A stretch of 64,000 nt of DNA, from contig DWXC01000022.1 of assembly GCA_019119395.1 (NCBI GenBank), positions 1 to 64,000 of the forward strand. The letters are read 5' to 3'. This document shows positions 26,549 through 35,400 of the stretch, in pieces; the stretch's first letter is position 1, and each line of letters opens with the position of its first letter. A program made the position numbers and the translations under genes. The stretch is from Candidatus Borkfalkia stercoripullorum (GTDB taxonomy: Bacteria; Bacillota; Clostridia; Christensenellales; Borkfalkiaceae). The notes under the pieces were generated by a model. That model was not told the origin of the DNA. It ran no database searches and worked only from the letters and a program-made list of their open reading frames with translations.

Positions 26549-26576
26549 ATTATAGCACGGTTTTTCCGTTTGTCAA
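26549..26576 (-). promoter_or_regulatory. Consensus sigma-A promoter of the candidate RNA
   Basis: Minus strand TTGACA (26576-26571), 16-bp spacer, TATAAT (26554-26549). Both hexamers are perfect, and no annotated protein gene lies directly downstream. Confidence 0.85.
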
Positions 26577-26633
26577 GAGTGTTTTGAAAAAAAGTTTCAA
26601 AAATTTTTATTTTTTATCAGTTTTACACATTTT

Positions 26634-27947
26634 TCACTTCATGCTCGTAAACCGTATATCGTAGCGCACTTCTGTTTTTTCGAGTATGGTGTCTTTGAAA
26701 TCGGGGTATTGCCTGTGTCGGAAGCGGTGCAGTTTTTCTTTGACTCCGAAAAGGTCGCACCCCGACGCGGCAGACTTTTGCCATGCGGAAGTAAGTTCTT
26801 CCCGAAATTTGTTTTCCGCCGCTTCGAGCACGTTTTCCCGCACGATCAGCGTCTTTGCCACGTCGAGAATGGTGCCGGCGCTGTCCGTGTCCGCGACGCG
26901 CGCGTTGGCGCGGATGGAAAAGGTCAGCACGGGCATGCCGTTTTCGAAGGTCAGTTTGCGCTTTTTTTTGGAGATCTTCATTTTCAGGCTGTAGGTGATC
27001 TCCCTGCCCTCCGCGTCTTCGGCGGTCACGTTGCCGTAGGCAAAATCGGTATCCGTGGCGGCAAGGTTGTAGGCGAGCGTCTCTTCCGGCGTCAGCATCC
27101 CCGCGCGTTTTCCTTCATAAAAAAGCATGGTTTCGGATGCCTGAAAGATATCTTCGCCGCCGCTTTTCCCGTTTCCGCCCTGTCCGCCGCTCCCGCTCTC
27201 TGCGGAAACGGGCGCGGCGATCGGCAGCGGACGCTTTTTCGGATGCCACCACTTATTGCGTTTGATGAACGGCCCGAACGCATCTTCCGCGTTTTCCGCA
27301 GCCGCGGCTGCGGATGTCGGGGAAGAAGAGCCGCCGCCCTGGCTTTCCGCTTCGCTTTTTACCGAAACATAGGGCAGGATCCCGCTTTTTCCTTCCGAAT
27401 AATAGCCGATCGCAAAATTTTTGAGGATGGTAACGGACACGAGCCCCGTCTTTTGCGCTTCGGAGGAGAGGACTTTCGAGATCGCCGAGGCGGAAATGTC
27501 GTTTACGGGAGACTGCGCCTGAAAAACTTCGCGCGCCGTCCCCGAGCATGCGGCGACCAGGCAGGAATCTTCCACCGCGTCGTTGCGTAAGAAATAATCG
27601 AGTACGTTAAAAACGTTTTCGTTTGCCGTTTCTTCGCCCAAAAGGATGAGTTTGCAGTGTACGAGGGTGGGGTACCAGCCCGTTTCGTGGTTGAGCTCCG
27701 CGATCGCCTCGCCCACCGTCCGCGCGTTTTTTACGGTCACGTTGCCCGCCGAGCCGCTTCCCGTGCTCGCGGGCACGGCGATCTGCGCGGTCACGTCGTA
27801 GCCTTCGCCCTCTTCGGCCGTGTCGATGCCGAGCGCCACGACGATCGCCGTTTCCTGAATGTCGATCAGTCCGAAATCGTTGGAGAAAAACAGCAGTAAA
27901 AGCACCGCCGCCGCCGCGAGAAAGATGCGCGTCCAAAGTTTATTCAT
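26634..27947 (-). CDS. gerAC: Spore germination protein, GerAC/Ger(x)C family
   Basis: Third subunit of a GerA-type germinant receptor in the spore inner membrane. It has 437 residues. The N-terminal hydrophobic segment (7-22) is followed by GLIDIQETAIVVALGID, matching the Ger(x)C start. The usual lipobox Cys is not there (FFSNDFGL where family members read xxxGCWD), so the protein may be held by an uncleaved helix instead of a lipid. A Gly/Ser-rich low-complexity insertion occupies about residues 200-265. The C-terminal part looks like the Ger(x)C C-terminal domain. It lies directly after gerAB with an 8-bp overlap. Confidence 0.85.
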   Translation of the reverse strand: MNKLWTRIFLAAAAVLLLLFFSNDFGLIDIQETAIVVALGIDTAEEGEGYDVTAQIAVPASTGSGSAGNVTVKNARTVGEAIAELNHETGWYPTLVHCKLILLGEETANENVFNVLDYFLRNDAVEDSCLVAACSGTAREVFQAQSPVNDISASAISKVLSSEAQKTGLVSVTILKNFAIGYYSEGKSGILPYVSVKSEAESQGGGSSSPTSAAAAAENAEDAFGPFIKRNKWWHPKKRPLPIAAPVSAESGSGGQGGNGKSGGEDIFQASETMLFYEGKRAGMLTPEETLAYNLAATDTDFAYGNVTAEDAEGREITYSLKMKISKKKRKLTFENGMPVLTFSIRANARVADTDSAGTILDVAKTLIVRENVLEAAENKFREELTSAWQKSAASGCDLFGVKEKLHRFRHRQYPDFKDTILEKTEVRYDIRFTSMK

Positions 27948-29007
27948 GTTTTTCCCTCCGTTTCAGCAGGAGTGCCGCCGCGGGCAAAAGGTAAGCAAAC
28001 AGCGCGAAGATAAACCACAGTTTTTGGGTGAACAGCGTCTGTACTTCGAGAAACGAATAATTAAAGAATATCGAAAGCGCCAAAAGGAGCGCGTTCACGG
28101 CCGCGGCGGGGATAAAGGGTTTGCACCCGAGCGCCTTGCACACGCAGTGCACGCAAATCTGCGCCGGCACGCAGAGTCGGAAAACCATCACGAGCGCGAT
28201 CGCAAAAATAAACAGGTAGTCCACCCTCCCGAGGGACGTGAAGGAAGTGGTGTATTTCGAGATCTGCGCCACGGCGTTCTGCTGCCTTACGGCGATGTCC
28301 GAAAAGATGCCGTAAAACACGGCGAGGAACAAAAGCACCGCCGCGCATCCCGCCGCATAGGCCGAAAGCACCTTCGCGGACGCGCGTTTTTCGTATTTGA
28401 AGTTCCCGAGGAAAAAGAGGAGAAACGCGGCGTCGGTATACCAGTTGGCGGAAAACAGGCTGCCTTTGAGCACGTCTTTTGCGGGCACGCCCGCGATCGG
28501 CAGGAGAGCCGAAAAGTCGGCGTGCGGCACGGCGAGCAGGATAAGCACCGCAAAGGCGGAGGCAAATACGGGCAGGGCGATGTCCGCCATCCTTCCGATA
28601 CTTTTGAATCCTTTCACGCAGGCGTAAAAGCAAACGAAAAAGAAGGGCGCAAACGAAATGATGGACGGGACGTTTTCATAGAGTACCCGCAAAACAAAGT
28701 TTTTCTGCTCCATGACGGGCAGGAGCGCGGAGGCGAAAAAGAAAACCGCAAACAGCCCGTAAACGATTTTTGCGGCGATCTTCCCGAAGGTGTTTCCGAT
28801 GAGTTCAAAGAGCGACATCTCCGTCTTTTTGGAAAGGAGCATGACGGCGGCGACCGCCGCGCCTTCGATCAGGCAGTTGACGAAGGCGGATAAGAGCAGA
28901 TCGTTGCGCGAATTGTACACGAGCGTCGCGGGATATACCAGCAGTTTTGAAACGGGCATCATCGCGGCGAAAAAAAAGCAGATCTGCCGCACTTTAATTT
29001 TGTCCAT
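27940..29007 (-). CDS. gerAB: Spore germination permease-like protein, GerAB family
   Basis: Integral membrane subunit of the GerA receptor, member of the amino acid/polyamine/organocation superfamily. The 355-residue protein shows about ten hydrophobic segments and starts MDKIKVRQICFFFAAMMPVSKLL, the usual N-terminus that begins with a short charged stretch and TM1. Length is the family norm. It overlaps gerAA by 14 bp at its 5' end and gerAC by 8 bp at its 3' end, so the three subunits are translationally coupled. Ligand not predictable from sequence. Confidence 0.88.
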   Translation of the reverse strand: MDKIKVRQICFFFAAMMPVSKLLVYPATLVYNSRNDLLLSAFVNCLIEGAAVAAVMLLSKKTEMSLFELIGNTFGKIAAKIVYGLFAVFFFASALLPVMEQKNFVLRVLYENVPSIISFAPFFFVCFYACVKGFKSIGRMADIALPVFASAFAVLILLAVPHADFSALLPIAGVPAKDVLKGSLFSANWYTDAAFLLFFLGNFKYEKRASAKVLSAYAAGCAAVLLFLAVFYGIFSDIAVRQQNAVAQISKYTTSFTSLGRVDYLFIFAIALVMVFRLCVPAQICVHCVCKALGCKPFIPAAAVNALLLALSIFFNYSFLEVQTLFTQKLWFIFALFAYLLPAAALLLKRREKHE

Positions 29008-30460
29008 GATTCACCTTTGCGCCTTCGTTTTTCAGGCGCGTTTCGTTTTTGGTCTTAAAAACTTCGGGGCGCTTGTCCAGCCCGTACAGGGAGGTTTTGA
29101 CGAGGGAGTCTTTCAGGTCTCTGCGCACGATCGGGGAAAAGGGCGCGAGCATCGGCGCGCCGTACGCGTCCGCCGTCACGAGGTAATAGAGGATGAGCGC
29201 GGTCGTCAGCACCACGCCGTACGTGCCGATGCTCCCCGCCACCACGACGAACGCGATGCGCAAAATCGAGGTCGTACCCACGAGATCGGGCACTGTATAG
29301 GCTGAAATGCCGCTCAATGCCGTGATGATGATCGCCGACGAGGACACGAGCCCCGCTTTGACTGCCGTGTCGCCGAGCACGAGCGCGCCGATTACGGAGA
29401 GCGCGAGCGCAACGTATTTCGGCATCCGCACGCTCGCTTCGATGAGGATCTCTAAAACCAGCAGGAGGAAAAAGAGTTCCAGGCTGGGCGAAAGGGGGAT
29501 GCCCTGAATGCTGCCCGAAATGGTCAAGAGAAAGGAAAGGGGCAGTATCTGCAATTTAAACAGCTGCGCCGCCACGTAAAACGCGGGCAGAAAAACAGAT
29601 ATGAAAACGCCCAAAAAGCGCAGTATCCTCGAAGCGCTCGCGCGGTAAGGGGAAACGAAGTAATCCTGCGCGCCCTGAAAATCTTCGACGAGCAGATAGG
29701 GCAGCGTCAGCGCGATCGGCGAACCGTCCACCAGAACCGCCACACGCCCTTCGAGCATTTTCGCGGCGAGCACGTCGGGTTTTTCGGTCGTGCCCGCGGG
29801 TTTGAACAGCGAGCCGGGCCGTTCTGCGAGGAATTTCGCGACGTAGGAGGAATCGGGTATGCCGTCGATCTCGATGCATCCGATCTTGTTCTCGATCTTT
29901 TTGACGATCTCTTCGTCCGCGATGCCCTCGAGCCAGCCCACGGCGATCGCCGTTTTGCTCTGTTTGCCCGCCGTAAGCGTTTTGAATTGCAGTTTCGGGG
30001 TGCGCAGGCGGTTTCTCACGAGCGACATGTTCGTCTTCAGATCTTCGATAAAACCCTCCCGCGGGCCCTTTACGGCAACGGCGCCCGGAGGTTCCATGAT
30101 GGCGCGCATGCTCAGTTTTTTCATGCCCGCGATCAGCGCTTCGGAAACGCCGTCGATGAACAGCGCCGTATTGCCCGCCAGCACCTCGTCGGCGATCTTC
30201 GCGGCGTCCTTTTCCTTTTTGATTTCCGGCGCCTGCAGGAGTTTTGCCGCCTCGTTCGCAGTTCCGGGCGCGTTTTCCGCGGAAAGAGGGCGGGCGATCT
30301 GTTCGCCCAAAAGCGCCTTGTCCGTCATGCCGTCGGCATATACGGCCGCGCACGCCGCGCCGTCTTTCGTTTCGAATCCGAAAACGAGGATGTCCTCCGA
30401 CGTCAGAATGTTTTTCAAAAGTTCTACGTTGTCTTTGCACTTGTCTGTGAGTTTTTTCAT
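28994..30460 (-). CDS. gerAA: Spore germination receptor subunit, GerAA family
   Basis: First subunit of the germinant receptor. The 488-residue protein has a large soluble N-terminal domain (1-280; GerAA signatures include LRTPKLQFKTLTAGKQSKTAIAVGWL and VAVLVDGSPIALTLPYLLVEDFQ). Membrane segments occupy roughly 290-440, and the C-terminus ends in SPIVRRDLKDSLVKTSLYGLDKRP, as in the family. I use the ATG at 30460, since the frame extension to 30505 is not similar. A terminator for the upstream gene lies at 30486-30519. The 26-bp gap holds GTATACT about 12 bases before the start, and GGATA lies 17 bp further up, within the terminator stem. This is a weak match to a forespore (sigma-G) promoter. 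Confidence 0.9.
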   Translation of the reverse strand: MKKLTDKCKDNVELLKNILTSEDILVFGFETKDGAACAAVYADGMTDKALLGEQIARPLSAENAPGTANEAAKLLQAPEIKKEKDAAKIADEVLAGNTALFIDGVSEALIAGMKKLSMRAIMEPPGAVAVKGPREGFIEDLKTNMSLVRNRLRTPKLQFKTLTAGKQSKTAIAVGWLEGIADEEIVKKIENKIGCIEIDGIPDSSYVAKFLAERPGSLFKPAGTTEKPDVLAAKMLEGRVAVLVDGSPIALTLPYLLVEDFQGAQDYFVSPYRASASRILRFLGVFISVFLPAFYVAAQLFKLQILPLSFLLTISGSIQGIPLSPSLELFFLLLVLEILIEASVRMPKYVALALSVIGALVLGDTAVKAGLVSSSAIIITALSGISAYTVPDLVGTTSILRIAFVVVAGSIGTYGVVLTTALILYYLVTADAYGAPMLAPFSPIVRRDLKDSLVKTSLYGLDKRPEVFKTKNETRLKNEGAKVNHGQN

Positions 30461-30485
30461 TCCGCAATGAGTATACGCAAAGGCA

Positions 30486-30519
30486 ATAAAAATATCCGCA
30501 GGCATGGCGCCTGCGGATA
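30486..30519 (-). terminator. Terminator of the 30531-31028 gene
   Basis: 11-bp stem TATCCGCAGGC (30493-30503) with GCCTGCGGATA (30509-30519). The minus-strand T run follows. Confidence 0.8.
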
Positions 30520-30530
30520 CTTTGGGGAAA

Positions 30531-31028
30531 TCAGATTTCTTTGAGCGCGTTTACGGCAAGTTCCGCCGCCGTCTCGGGCGCGCCGAGCGACAGGATGAAC
30601 GCCTTTGCCTGTTCTTCGTCCGTTTCCGCGAGCGCGGCGACTCGCTCCGCATCCGCCTTCGTGATCGCGCAGTAAGGGGAAAGCATCTCCTCCGCGCATT
30701 CGGCGCGGAGCGCCGCCCTGTCCGGCGCTTCGCCCTTTTTAAAGAGCTGCGCCGCAACGACTTTCGCCGCCGTCGCGAACGACCCGCAGGAAAACCCGTT
30801 TTTTACGAAGATCCCCGCGTTTTCGGCGACGTTTCCCGCAAACACCGCGCCGTACGCGAAGTACAGCGCCGCGCCCAGAAGGAAGGGCAGAAATACGAGA
30901 AATTTGTCGCTCACCCTGCCTTTGAGCGGCTTTCCGAGAAAGAAACAGCACACGGCTACGATCCCGCCGATGACGAGCACGTCCGCATTGAACTGCCGCA
31001 AGTACCCAAACAATTCCAAAAGATCCAT
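30531..31028 (-). CDS. Small membrane protein of unknown function
   Basis: Not recognised. The 165-residue protein has hydrophobic helices at about residues 18-33 and 43-62 with a short basic linker between them. A soluble Ala/Glu-rich C-terminal half (70-165) follows. A ribosome binding site-like AAAGGCGG sits before the ATG at 31028. The gene sits between spoIIE and the gerA operon on the same strand and ends in a good terminator. The neighbourhood suggests a sporulation or envelope role, but this is inference only. Confidence 0.6.
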   Translation of the reverse strand: MDLLELFGYLRQFNADVLVIGGIVAVCCFFLGKPLKGRVSDKFLVFLPFLLGAALYFAYGAVFAGNVAENAGIFVKNGFSCGSFATAAKVVAAQLFKKGEAPDRAALRAECAEEMLSPYCAITKADAERVAALAETDEEQAKAFILSLGAPETAAELAVNALKEI

Positions 31029-31281
31029 GTGTCCGCCTTTCAGAAGGCGAAAAGGCTGTCCACCGCCTCGAAAGCGGCATTCGCCGCGTCATGGTATCTC
31101 AGATGAAACGCAAACGGCATCCTCCCGTTCACCTCCCGCAAAATAAATTTCCCCGCCGCGTCGCCATTATAGCGCGCGGCGGGGCGTAAAATCCAGCGTG
31201 ACTGCCGGGAATTTGCCGAGGGAGGTTTTTCCGCACACGGGCGGCGCGCCCGTCCGCGTGCCGCCGATGCATTGCCTGAAA

Positions 31282-33594
31282 TCAGCCCTGCGCTTCGTCG
31301 TCGGTCGGCGCGGAAAGGAACAGCCGCGCGGCGACGGCGGTCATGTCGTCTTTCGCACATCCGTTTTCGCGGGCGAGCGCTTCGGCGACGAGGCTGTCGC
31401 AGATCGACTGCGGGTTGCGCGGGGAGAGCGCCGTCAGAAAGTCCGCGATGTCCGCGCTCGAACCGAACGCGTCCGTCACGCCGTCGCTGATGAAGAGGAG
31501 GGTGTCTCCGTCCGACAGTTTTTTGCGCAGGGTCGTTGGGCGCACGCCGTCGAGTATCCCCAGGGGCAGAGATTCGCTTTCCAGCACCTCTATCTTGTTT
31601 TCGGAGAGGATGAAGCCGAGCGGAGAGCCGATCTTCACGATGTCCGCATACCCTTCGGCGAGGTCGACCGTCGCAATGTCCACGCACGCAAAACTTTCTT
31701 CTTTGTTGAAGGAAAGCAGCCTGTTCACCGTTTCCAGGATGAGCGGGGACGGCATCTTCGCCCGATAAAAACTCTCCACCAGCGAAACGGTGCAGTCGGA
31801 GATCTTTCTTGCGTATTCCCCGCTGCCCATCCCGTCGGAGAGCGCCATTAAAAAGGTCTTTTCGTCGATTTTGAGCACGGAATGGGTATCCCCGCTCGCG
31901 CTTTCGCCCTCTTTTTTCGCCGCCGCCGTGCCGAACGCCGCGTCGAACGCGGGGCGCTTTCTGAATTCGTAATAATACTTGTCCGCCGCGATCGCCCGTT
32001 TTTTGGAGAGAACGGCGGGCGCGAACACCTTTTCCGCGGCGATCAGGATTTTCTGCGTGTCGTAATTGCCTGCGGCGGTGAGCGAAACGCATTCTTCCGT
32101 CACCATTGCTTCCTGGCACACCACGCCCGCGCGCGCGAGCAGGGATCTGAGCCGCCGCTCCTTTTCCGCGTCGGGGGAAAAGGGGCGCGATTCGTCCACG
32201 GCGAGTTCTTTGAGCATGGCGCCGATGCACCGCGCCTGGTCGGCGAGCAGCTGCCTGCCGAGCGCGGCGTTTTCCAGGTCGATCGCGTGCCGCCTGTATT
32301 CGGCGAGCAGTTTGTTGAGGCAAAAGAGCATTCCCGAAGGGTTCACGCATTCGGAAGAGAGTTTTGCCGGAAGGTCGAGCAGGGTAACTTTTCCTTTCCC
32401 CGCGCCGATGCCGACCAGTTTTTCGATCGCTTCCCCCGCGCCCGACTGTTCGCACCGCTGCCTGTTTTCGCATTCCGCGCACACCGACGAAAAGAGCGCC
32501 TCTTCCATGGCCTGCCGCGCGCCCGTTTCGTTTTCGGACGAAGCGTCGAGGGCTGAAAACGCGTTTTCGATCTCGCGGAACACGGCGGCCATGTCGAACA
32601 GCCGCTCGCCCGCAAGCGAGCGTTCCGCGTTGATCGCAATGCGCGTGAGCTGTTTTTCCCCGTACGTTTTGAGCTTTTGCGACCATTTGGAGAGGAGGGA
32701 TTCCGGAAGAAGTGCGAAGATGAAGCAGGGGACGAGCGATGTGAGCAGCGTCAGGTAAAAATCGCCCGCGGGGACGCTGCTAGAGCCTTCGAGCAGATAG
32801 CGCAGTATCACGTCCGAAAGGAAAACGGCGAGGGCGGCGGGGAGTTTGCCCGAGCGCAGAAAAGCCAGCCCGACGCCGGCGTATACGGCGAACACGGCGA
32901 CGGGCGCGGACAGCGCTTCCCCCGCGGCCGCGCTCTTTGCGATCGCCTCGGGCAGGGCGAGCACGAGCGCGCAGAAAAATACGTTCGCGTTTTTCAGCGT
33001 GCCGAGCGCGACGAGAAGGAGAAGGATCGCCGCGCCTTCGTAAACGTAAGTGCCCGCCAGTTTGTAAAAACCGATGCCTGCGGCGGCGGCCGCCGTGCCG
33101 CAAAAGATGAGTTCTTCCGCGCTCAGGCGGCATCTTCCCGCGCGGAACAGCGCGCAGCGGAGCGCGCCCGTTGTCACGAAGCAGAGCACGTATATCACCG
33201 CGCCCGCGATGAGCGCCTTTATGTAATCGCCGTAAACGTATCTTCCGAACAGCCCTATGAAGATTCCGGCGGCGGGCAGCAGCCACAGCGCGATCTCCGC
33301 GCGCATCTTTCGCTTTGCGCGCGCGTAAAAAAAGTAGACCGCGCCCAAAAATACGCATTCCGCCGCATACACGGCGAACGGTATCCACCCCGCCGCGAGG
33401 GAAATTCCTCCCGCAAGGAGAAAGAGCCCGGCCGAAGCGAATACGTTCAGCCCGCAGGCGAGCATCGCGGCATACAGCGCGAAGGAAAATGGTTCGAAGC
33501 CGTCCATGGTAAAATTCATGCACAGCATTGCAAAAAAGAGCGCCGCGTAAAACAGGGCGGCGGTGTAGCCGTATTTCAGGCGAAATCGTGGCAT
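31282..33594 (-). CDS. spoIIE: Stage II sporulation protein E (SpoIIE) phosphatase
   Basis: Membrane-bound PP2C phosphatase that dephosphorylates SpoIIAA and so activates sigma-F in the forespore; it also binds the polar septum. The 770-residue protein has an N-terminal membrane region (about residues 10-310, around ten helices) and a central helical domain. The C-terminal PP2C domain starts near residue 560, with MALSDGMGSG at 582-591 (metal-binding Asp586) and SDGVTDAFG further on. GGAGAG precedes the ATG. Upstream, TATAAT is seen on the minus strand at 33647-33642, and TTCGACC (33638-33632) resembles half of a Spo0A box. Confidence 0.93.
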   Translation of the reverse strand: MPRFRLKYGYTAALFYAALFFAMLCMNFTMDGFEPFSFALYAAMLACGLNVFASAGLFLLAGGISLAAGWIPFAVYAAECVFLGAVYFFYARAKRKMRAEIALWLLPAAGIFIGLFGRYVYGDYIKALIAGAVIYVLCFVTTGALRCALFRAGRCRLSAEELIFCGTAAAAAGIGFYKLAGTYVYEGAAILLLLVALGTLKNANVFFCALVLALPEAIAKSAAAGEALSAPVAVFAVYAGVGLAFLRSGKLPAALAVFLSDVILRYLLEGSSSVPAGDFYLTLLTSLVPCFIFALLPESLLSKWSQKLKTYGEKQLTRIAINAERSLAGERLFDMAAVFREIENAFSALDASSENETGARQAMEEALFSSVCAECENRQRCEQSGAGEAIEKLVGIGAGKGKVTLLDLPAKLSSECVNPSGMLFCLNKLLAEYRRHAIDLENAALGRQLLADQARCIGAMLKELAVDESRPFSPDAEKERRLRSLLARAGVVCQEAMVTEECVSLTAAGNYDTQKILIAAEKVFAPAVLSKKRAIAADKYYYEFRKRPAFDAAFGTAAAKKEGESASGDTHSVLKIDEKTFLMALSDGMGSGEYARKISDCTVSLVESFYRAKMPSPLILETVNRLLSFNKEESFACVDIATVDLAEGYADIVKIGSPLGFILSENKIEVLESESLPLGILDGVRPTTLRKKLSDGDTLLFISDGVTDAFGSSADIADFLTALSPRNPQSICDSLVAEALARENGCAKDDMTAVAARLFLSAPTDDEAQG

Positions 33595-33746
33595 TGCGTC
33601 TCTCCTCGGTCGATATCCGCCCTTGCCGGGCGGTCGAACCTATTATATCTTTCCGCGCGGCGCGAAAATTCTCCTCTTTTGCCGAATGTGAAAGAATATT
33701 AAGAAAATGTTTTTTCGGCGTTCATCTTTTCTGCGCGGGGGAAAGA

Positions 33747-33775
33747 TTGACAGATTTTCCGCGATATTGTATAAT
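33747..33775 (+). promoter_or_regulatory. Consensus promoter of cysS
   Basis: TTGACA 33747-33752, 17-bp spacer, TATAAT 33770-33775, 65 nt before the start. Confidence 0.9.
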
Positions 33776-33840
33776 TTATCGGAACAGACGAGGGGCGGGA
33801 AAACGCCGCCCGCCGCACGCGCGGCACAAGGAGAGAGACA

Positions 33841-35244
33841 ATGAGGATCTACAACACGCTGACCAGAAGGATCGAGGAGTTTGTCCCCCGCGAGGAGGGC
33901 AAGGTCAAAATGTACACCTGCGGGCCGACGGTGTACAACTTCGCGCACATCGGAAACCTGCGCACCTATATGATGGAAGACGTGCTCGAAAAGTACCTGC
34001 GCTACATCGGGTACGACGTGACGCGCGTGATGAACATCACCGATATCGGCCACCTTTCTTCGGATGCGGACAGCGGCGAGGATAAAATGCTCCTCGGCGC
34101 GAAGCGCGAACATAAAACGGTTCTGGAACTCGCAAAATTCTATACCGACGCCTTTTTTAAGGACTGCGAAGAGCTGCACATCAAAAGGCCCGACGTCGTT
34201 CAGCCAGCCACGGGTTGCATAGACGAGTTTATCAAGGTCATCTCTTCCCTCATCGAAAAGGGTTACGCGTACTTTGCAGGCGGCAACGTGTATTTCGACA
34301 CCTCGAAACTCAAAGAGTACCACGTGTTTTTCAATTTCAAGGAAGACGATCTCGAAGTCGGCGTGCGCGAGGGGGTGGACGAGGACGGCAACAAGCGCAA
34401 CAAAAACGACTTCGTTCTGTGGTTCACCAAGTCTAAATTCGAAGACCAGGCGCTCAAATGGGAAAGCCCGTGGGGCGTGGGGTATCCCGGCTGGCATATC
34501 GAATGTTCGTGCATCGCCATGAAGTACCTCGGCGAATACGTCGATATCCACTGCGGCGGCATCGACAACGTGTTCCCGCACCACACCAACGAGATCGCGC
34601 AGAGCGAGGCATACCTCGGGCACAAGTGGTGCAATTATTGGTTCCACGTTCTGCATCTCAACACGCAGGGCGGCAAAATGAGCAAATCGTCGGGAGGATT
34701 CCTCACCCTTTCCAAAATGAAAGAGGACGGCTTCACCCCGATGGAATACCGCTTTTTCTGCCTGCTGTCCCATTACAGGAAATCTCTCATCTATTCGGAA
34801 GACAACCTCGCCAACGCGGCGAACGCCTACAAAAAACTCAAAGCCAAAGTGCAGGCGCTGCCCGAAGAAGGCGGCGTGGACGAAGCGGGTTTTGCCCGTT
34901 ATAAAAAGCAGTTCACCGACGCGCTGGACAACGATCTGAATACTTCGCTCGCGATCACCGCGCTGTACGACGTTTTGAAGGCGAAAGACATAGGCGGCGC
35001 AACGGCGCGCGCGCTCGTCGAGGATTTCGAAAAAGTGCTCTCTTTGGGGCTGTTCGATAAAGAAGAACAAAAAGAGAGCGCGGGCGGCATTTCCGCCGCG
35101 GAGATCGAAAAACTCATCGCCGACCGCGCGGCGGCGAAAAAGGCGAAAAACTATGCCGAGGCGGACAGGATCCGCGCATACCTTTCCGAAAAGGGCGTGA
35201 CCCTTACCGACACGCCGAACGGCACGACGTATAAGATAGGCTGA
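33841..35244 (+). CDS. cysS: Cysteinyl-tRNA synthetase
   Basis: Charges tRNA-Cys. Class I synthetase of 467 residues with CGPTVYNFAHIGN (Cys27 is a zinc ligand; HIGN at 36-39 replaces HIGH). Further zinc-site residues lie in PGWHIECSCIAM and HCGGIDNVFPHHTNEIAQSEA, and KMSKS is at 279-283. The C-terminal DALR-type/anticodon domain follows, and the length is normal. GGAGAGAG before the ATG is a strong ribosome binding site. The gene is monocistronic between a consensus promoter and a strong hairpin terminator. Confidence 0.97.
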   Translation: MRIYNTLTRRIEEFVPREEGKVKMYTCGPTVYNFAHIGNLRTYMMEDVLEKYLRYIGYDVTRVMNITDIGHLSSDADSGEDKMLLGAKREHKTVLELAKFYTDAFFKDCEELHIKRPDVVQPATGCIDEFIKVISSLIEKGYAYFAGGNVYFDTSKLKEYHVFFNFKEDDLEVGVREGVDEDGNKRNKNDFVLWFTKSKFEDQALKWESPWGVGYPGWHIECSCIAMKYLGEYVDIHCGGIDNVFPHHTNEIAQSEAYLGHKWCNYWFHVLHLNTQGGKMSKSSGGFLTLSKMKEDGFTPMEYRFFCLLSHYRKSLIYSEDNLANAANAYKKLKAKVQALPEEGGVDEAGFARYKKQFTDALDNDLNTSLAITALYDVLKAKDIGGATARALVEDFEKVLSLGLFDKEEQKESAGGISAAEIEKLIADRAAAKKAKNYAEADRIRAYLSEKGVTLTDTPNGTTYKIG

Positions 35245-35258
35245 TTTTTCTTTTCATG

Positions 35259-35297
35259 CCCCCGCGGGCGGCCGTAAAAGGCCGCCCGCGGGGGTTC
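35259..35297 (+). terminator. Terminator after cysS
   Basis: 15-bp perfect GC-rich stem 35259-35273/35280-35294 with loop GTAAAA, followed by a T-rich run. Confidence 0.85.
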
Positions 35298-35323
35298 TTT
35301 CCGGTTATTTTTTTCGCACGGGC

Positions 35324-35352
35324 TTTACAAACGCCGCGCGAGCGGGTATAAT
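35324..35352 (+). promoter_or_regulatory. Promoter of the GH127 gene
   Basis: TTTACA 35324-35329, 17-bp spacer, TATAAT 35347-35352. Confidence 0.75.
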
Positions 35353-35400
35353 AAAAGCGAGAAAAAAGCCGCGCGTCGGAGCGCGGCGCAAGGAGAATTT

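Larger units (their letters stand above)
25854..26633. other. Gene-free region holding terminators and a candidate RNA
   Basis: From left to right this 780-bp region has hairpins 25878-25907 and 25936-25968 (transcription end of the GNAT gene), the terminator at 26025-26062 (minus), the candidate RNA 26027-26542 (minus), its promoter 26549-26576, and an AT-rich stretch downstream of gerAC. Open frames inside lack proper starts. Confidence 0.6.
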
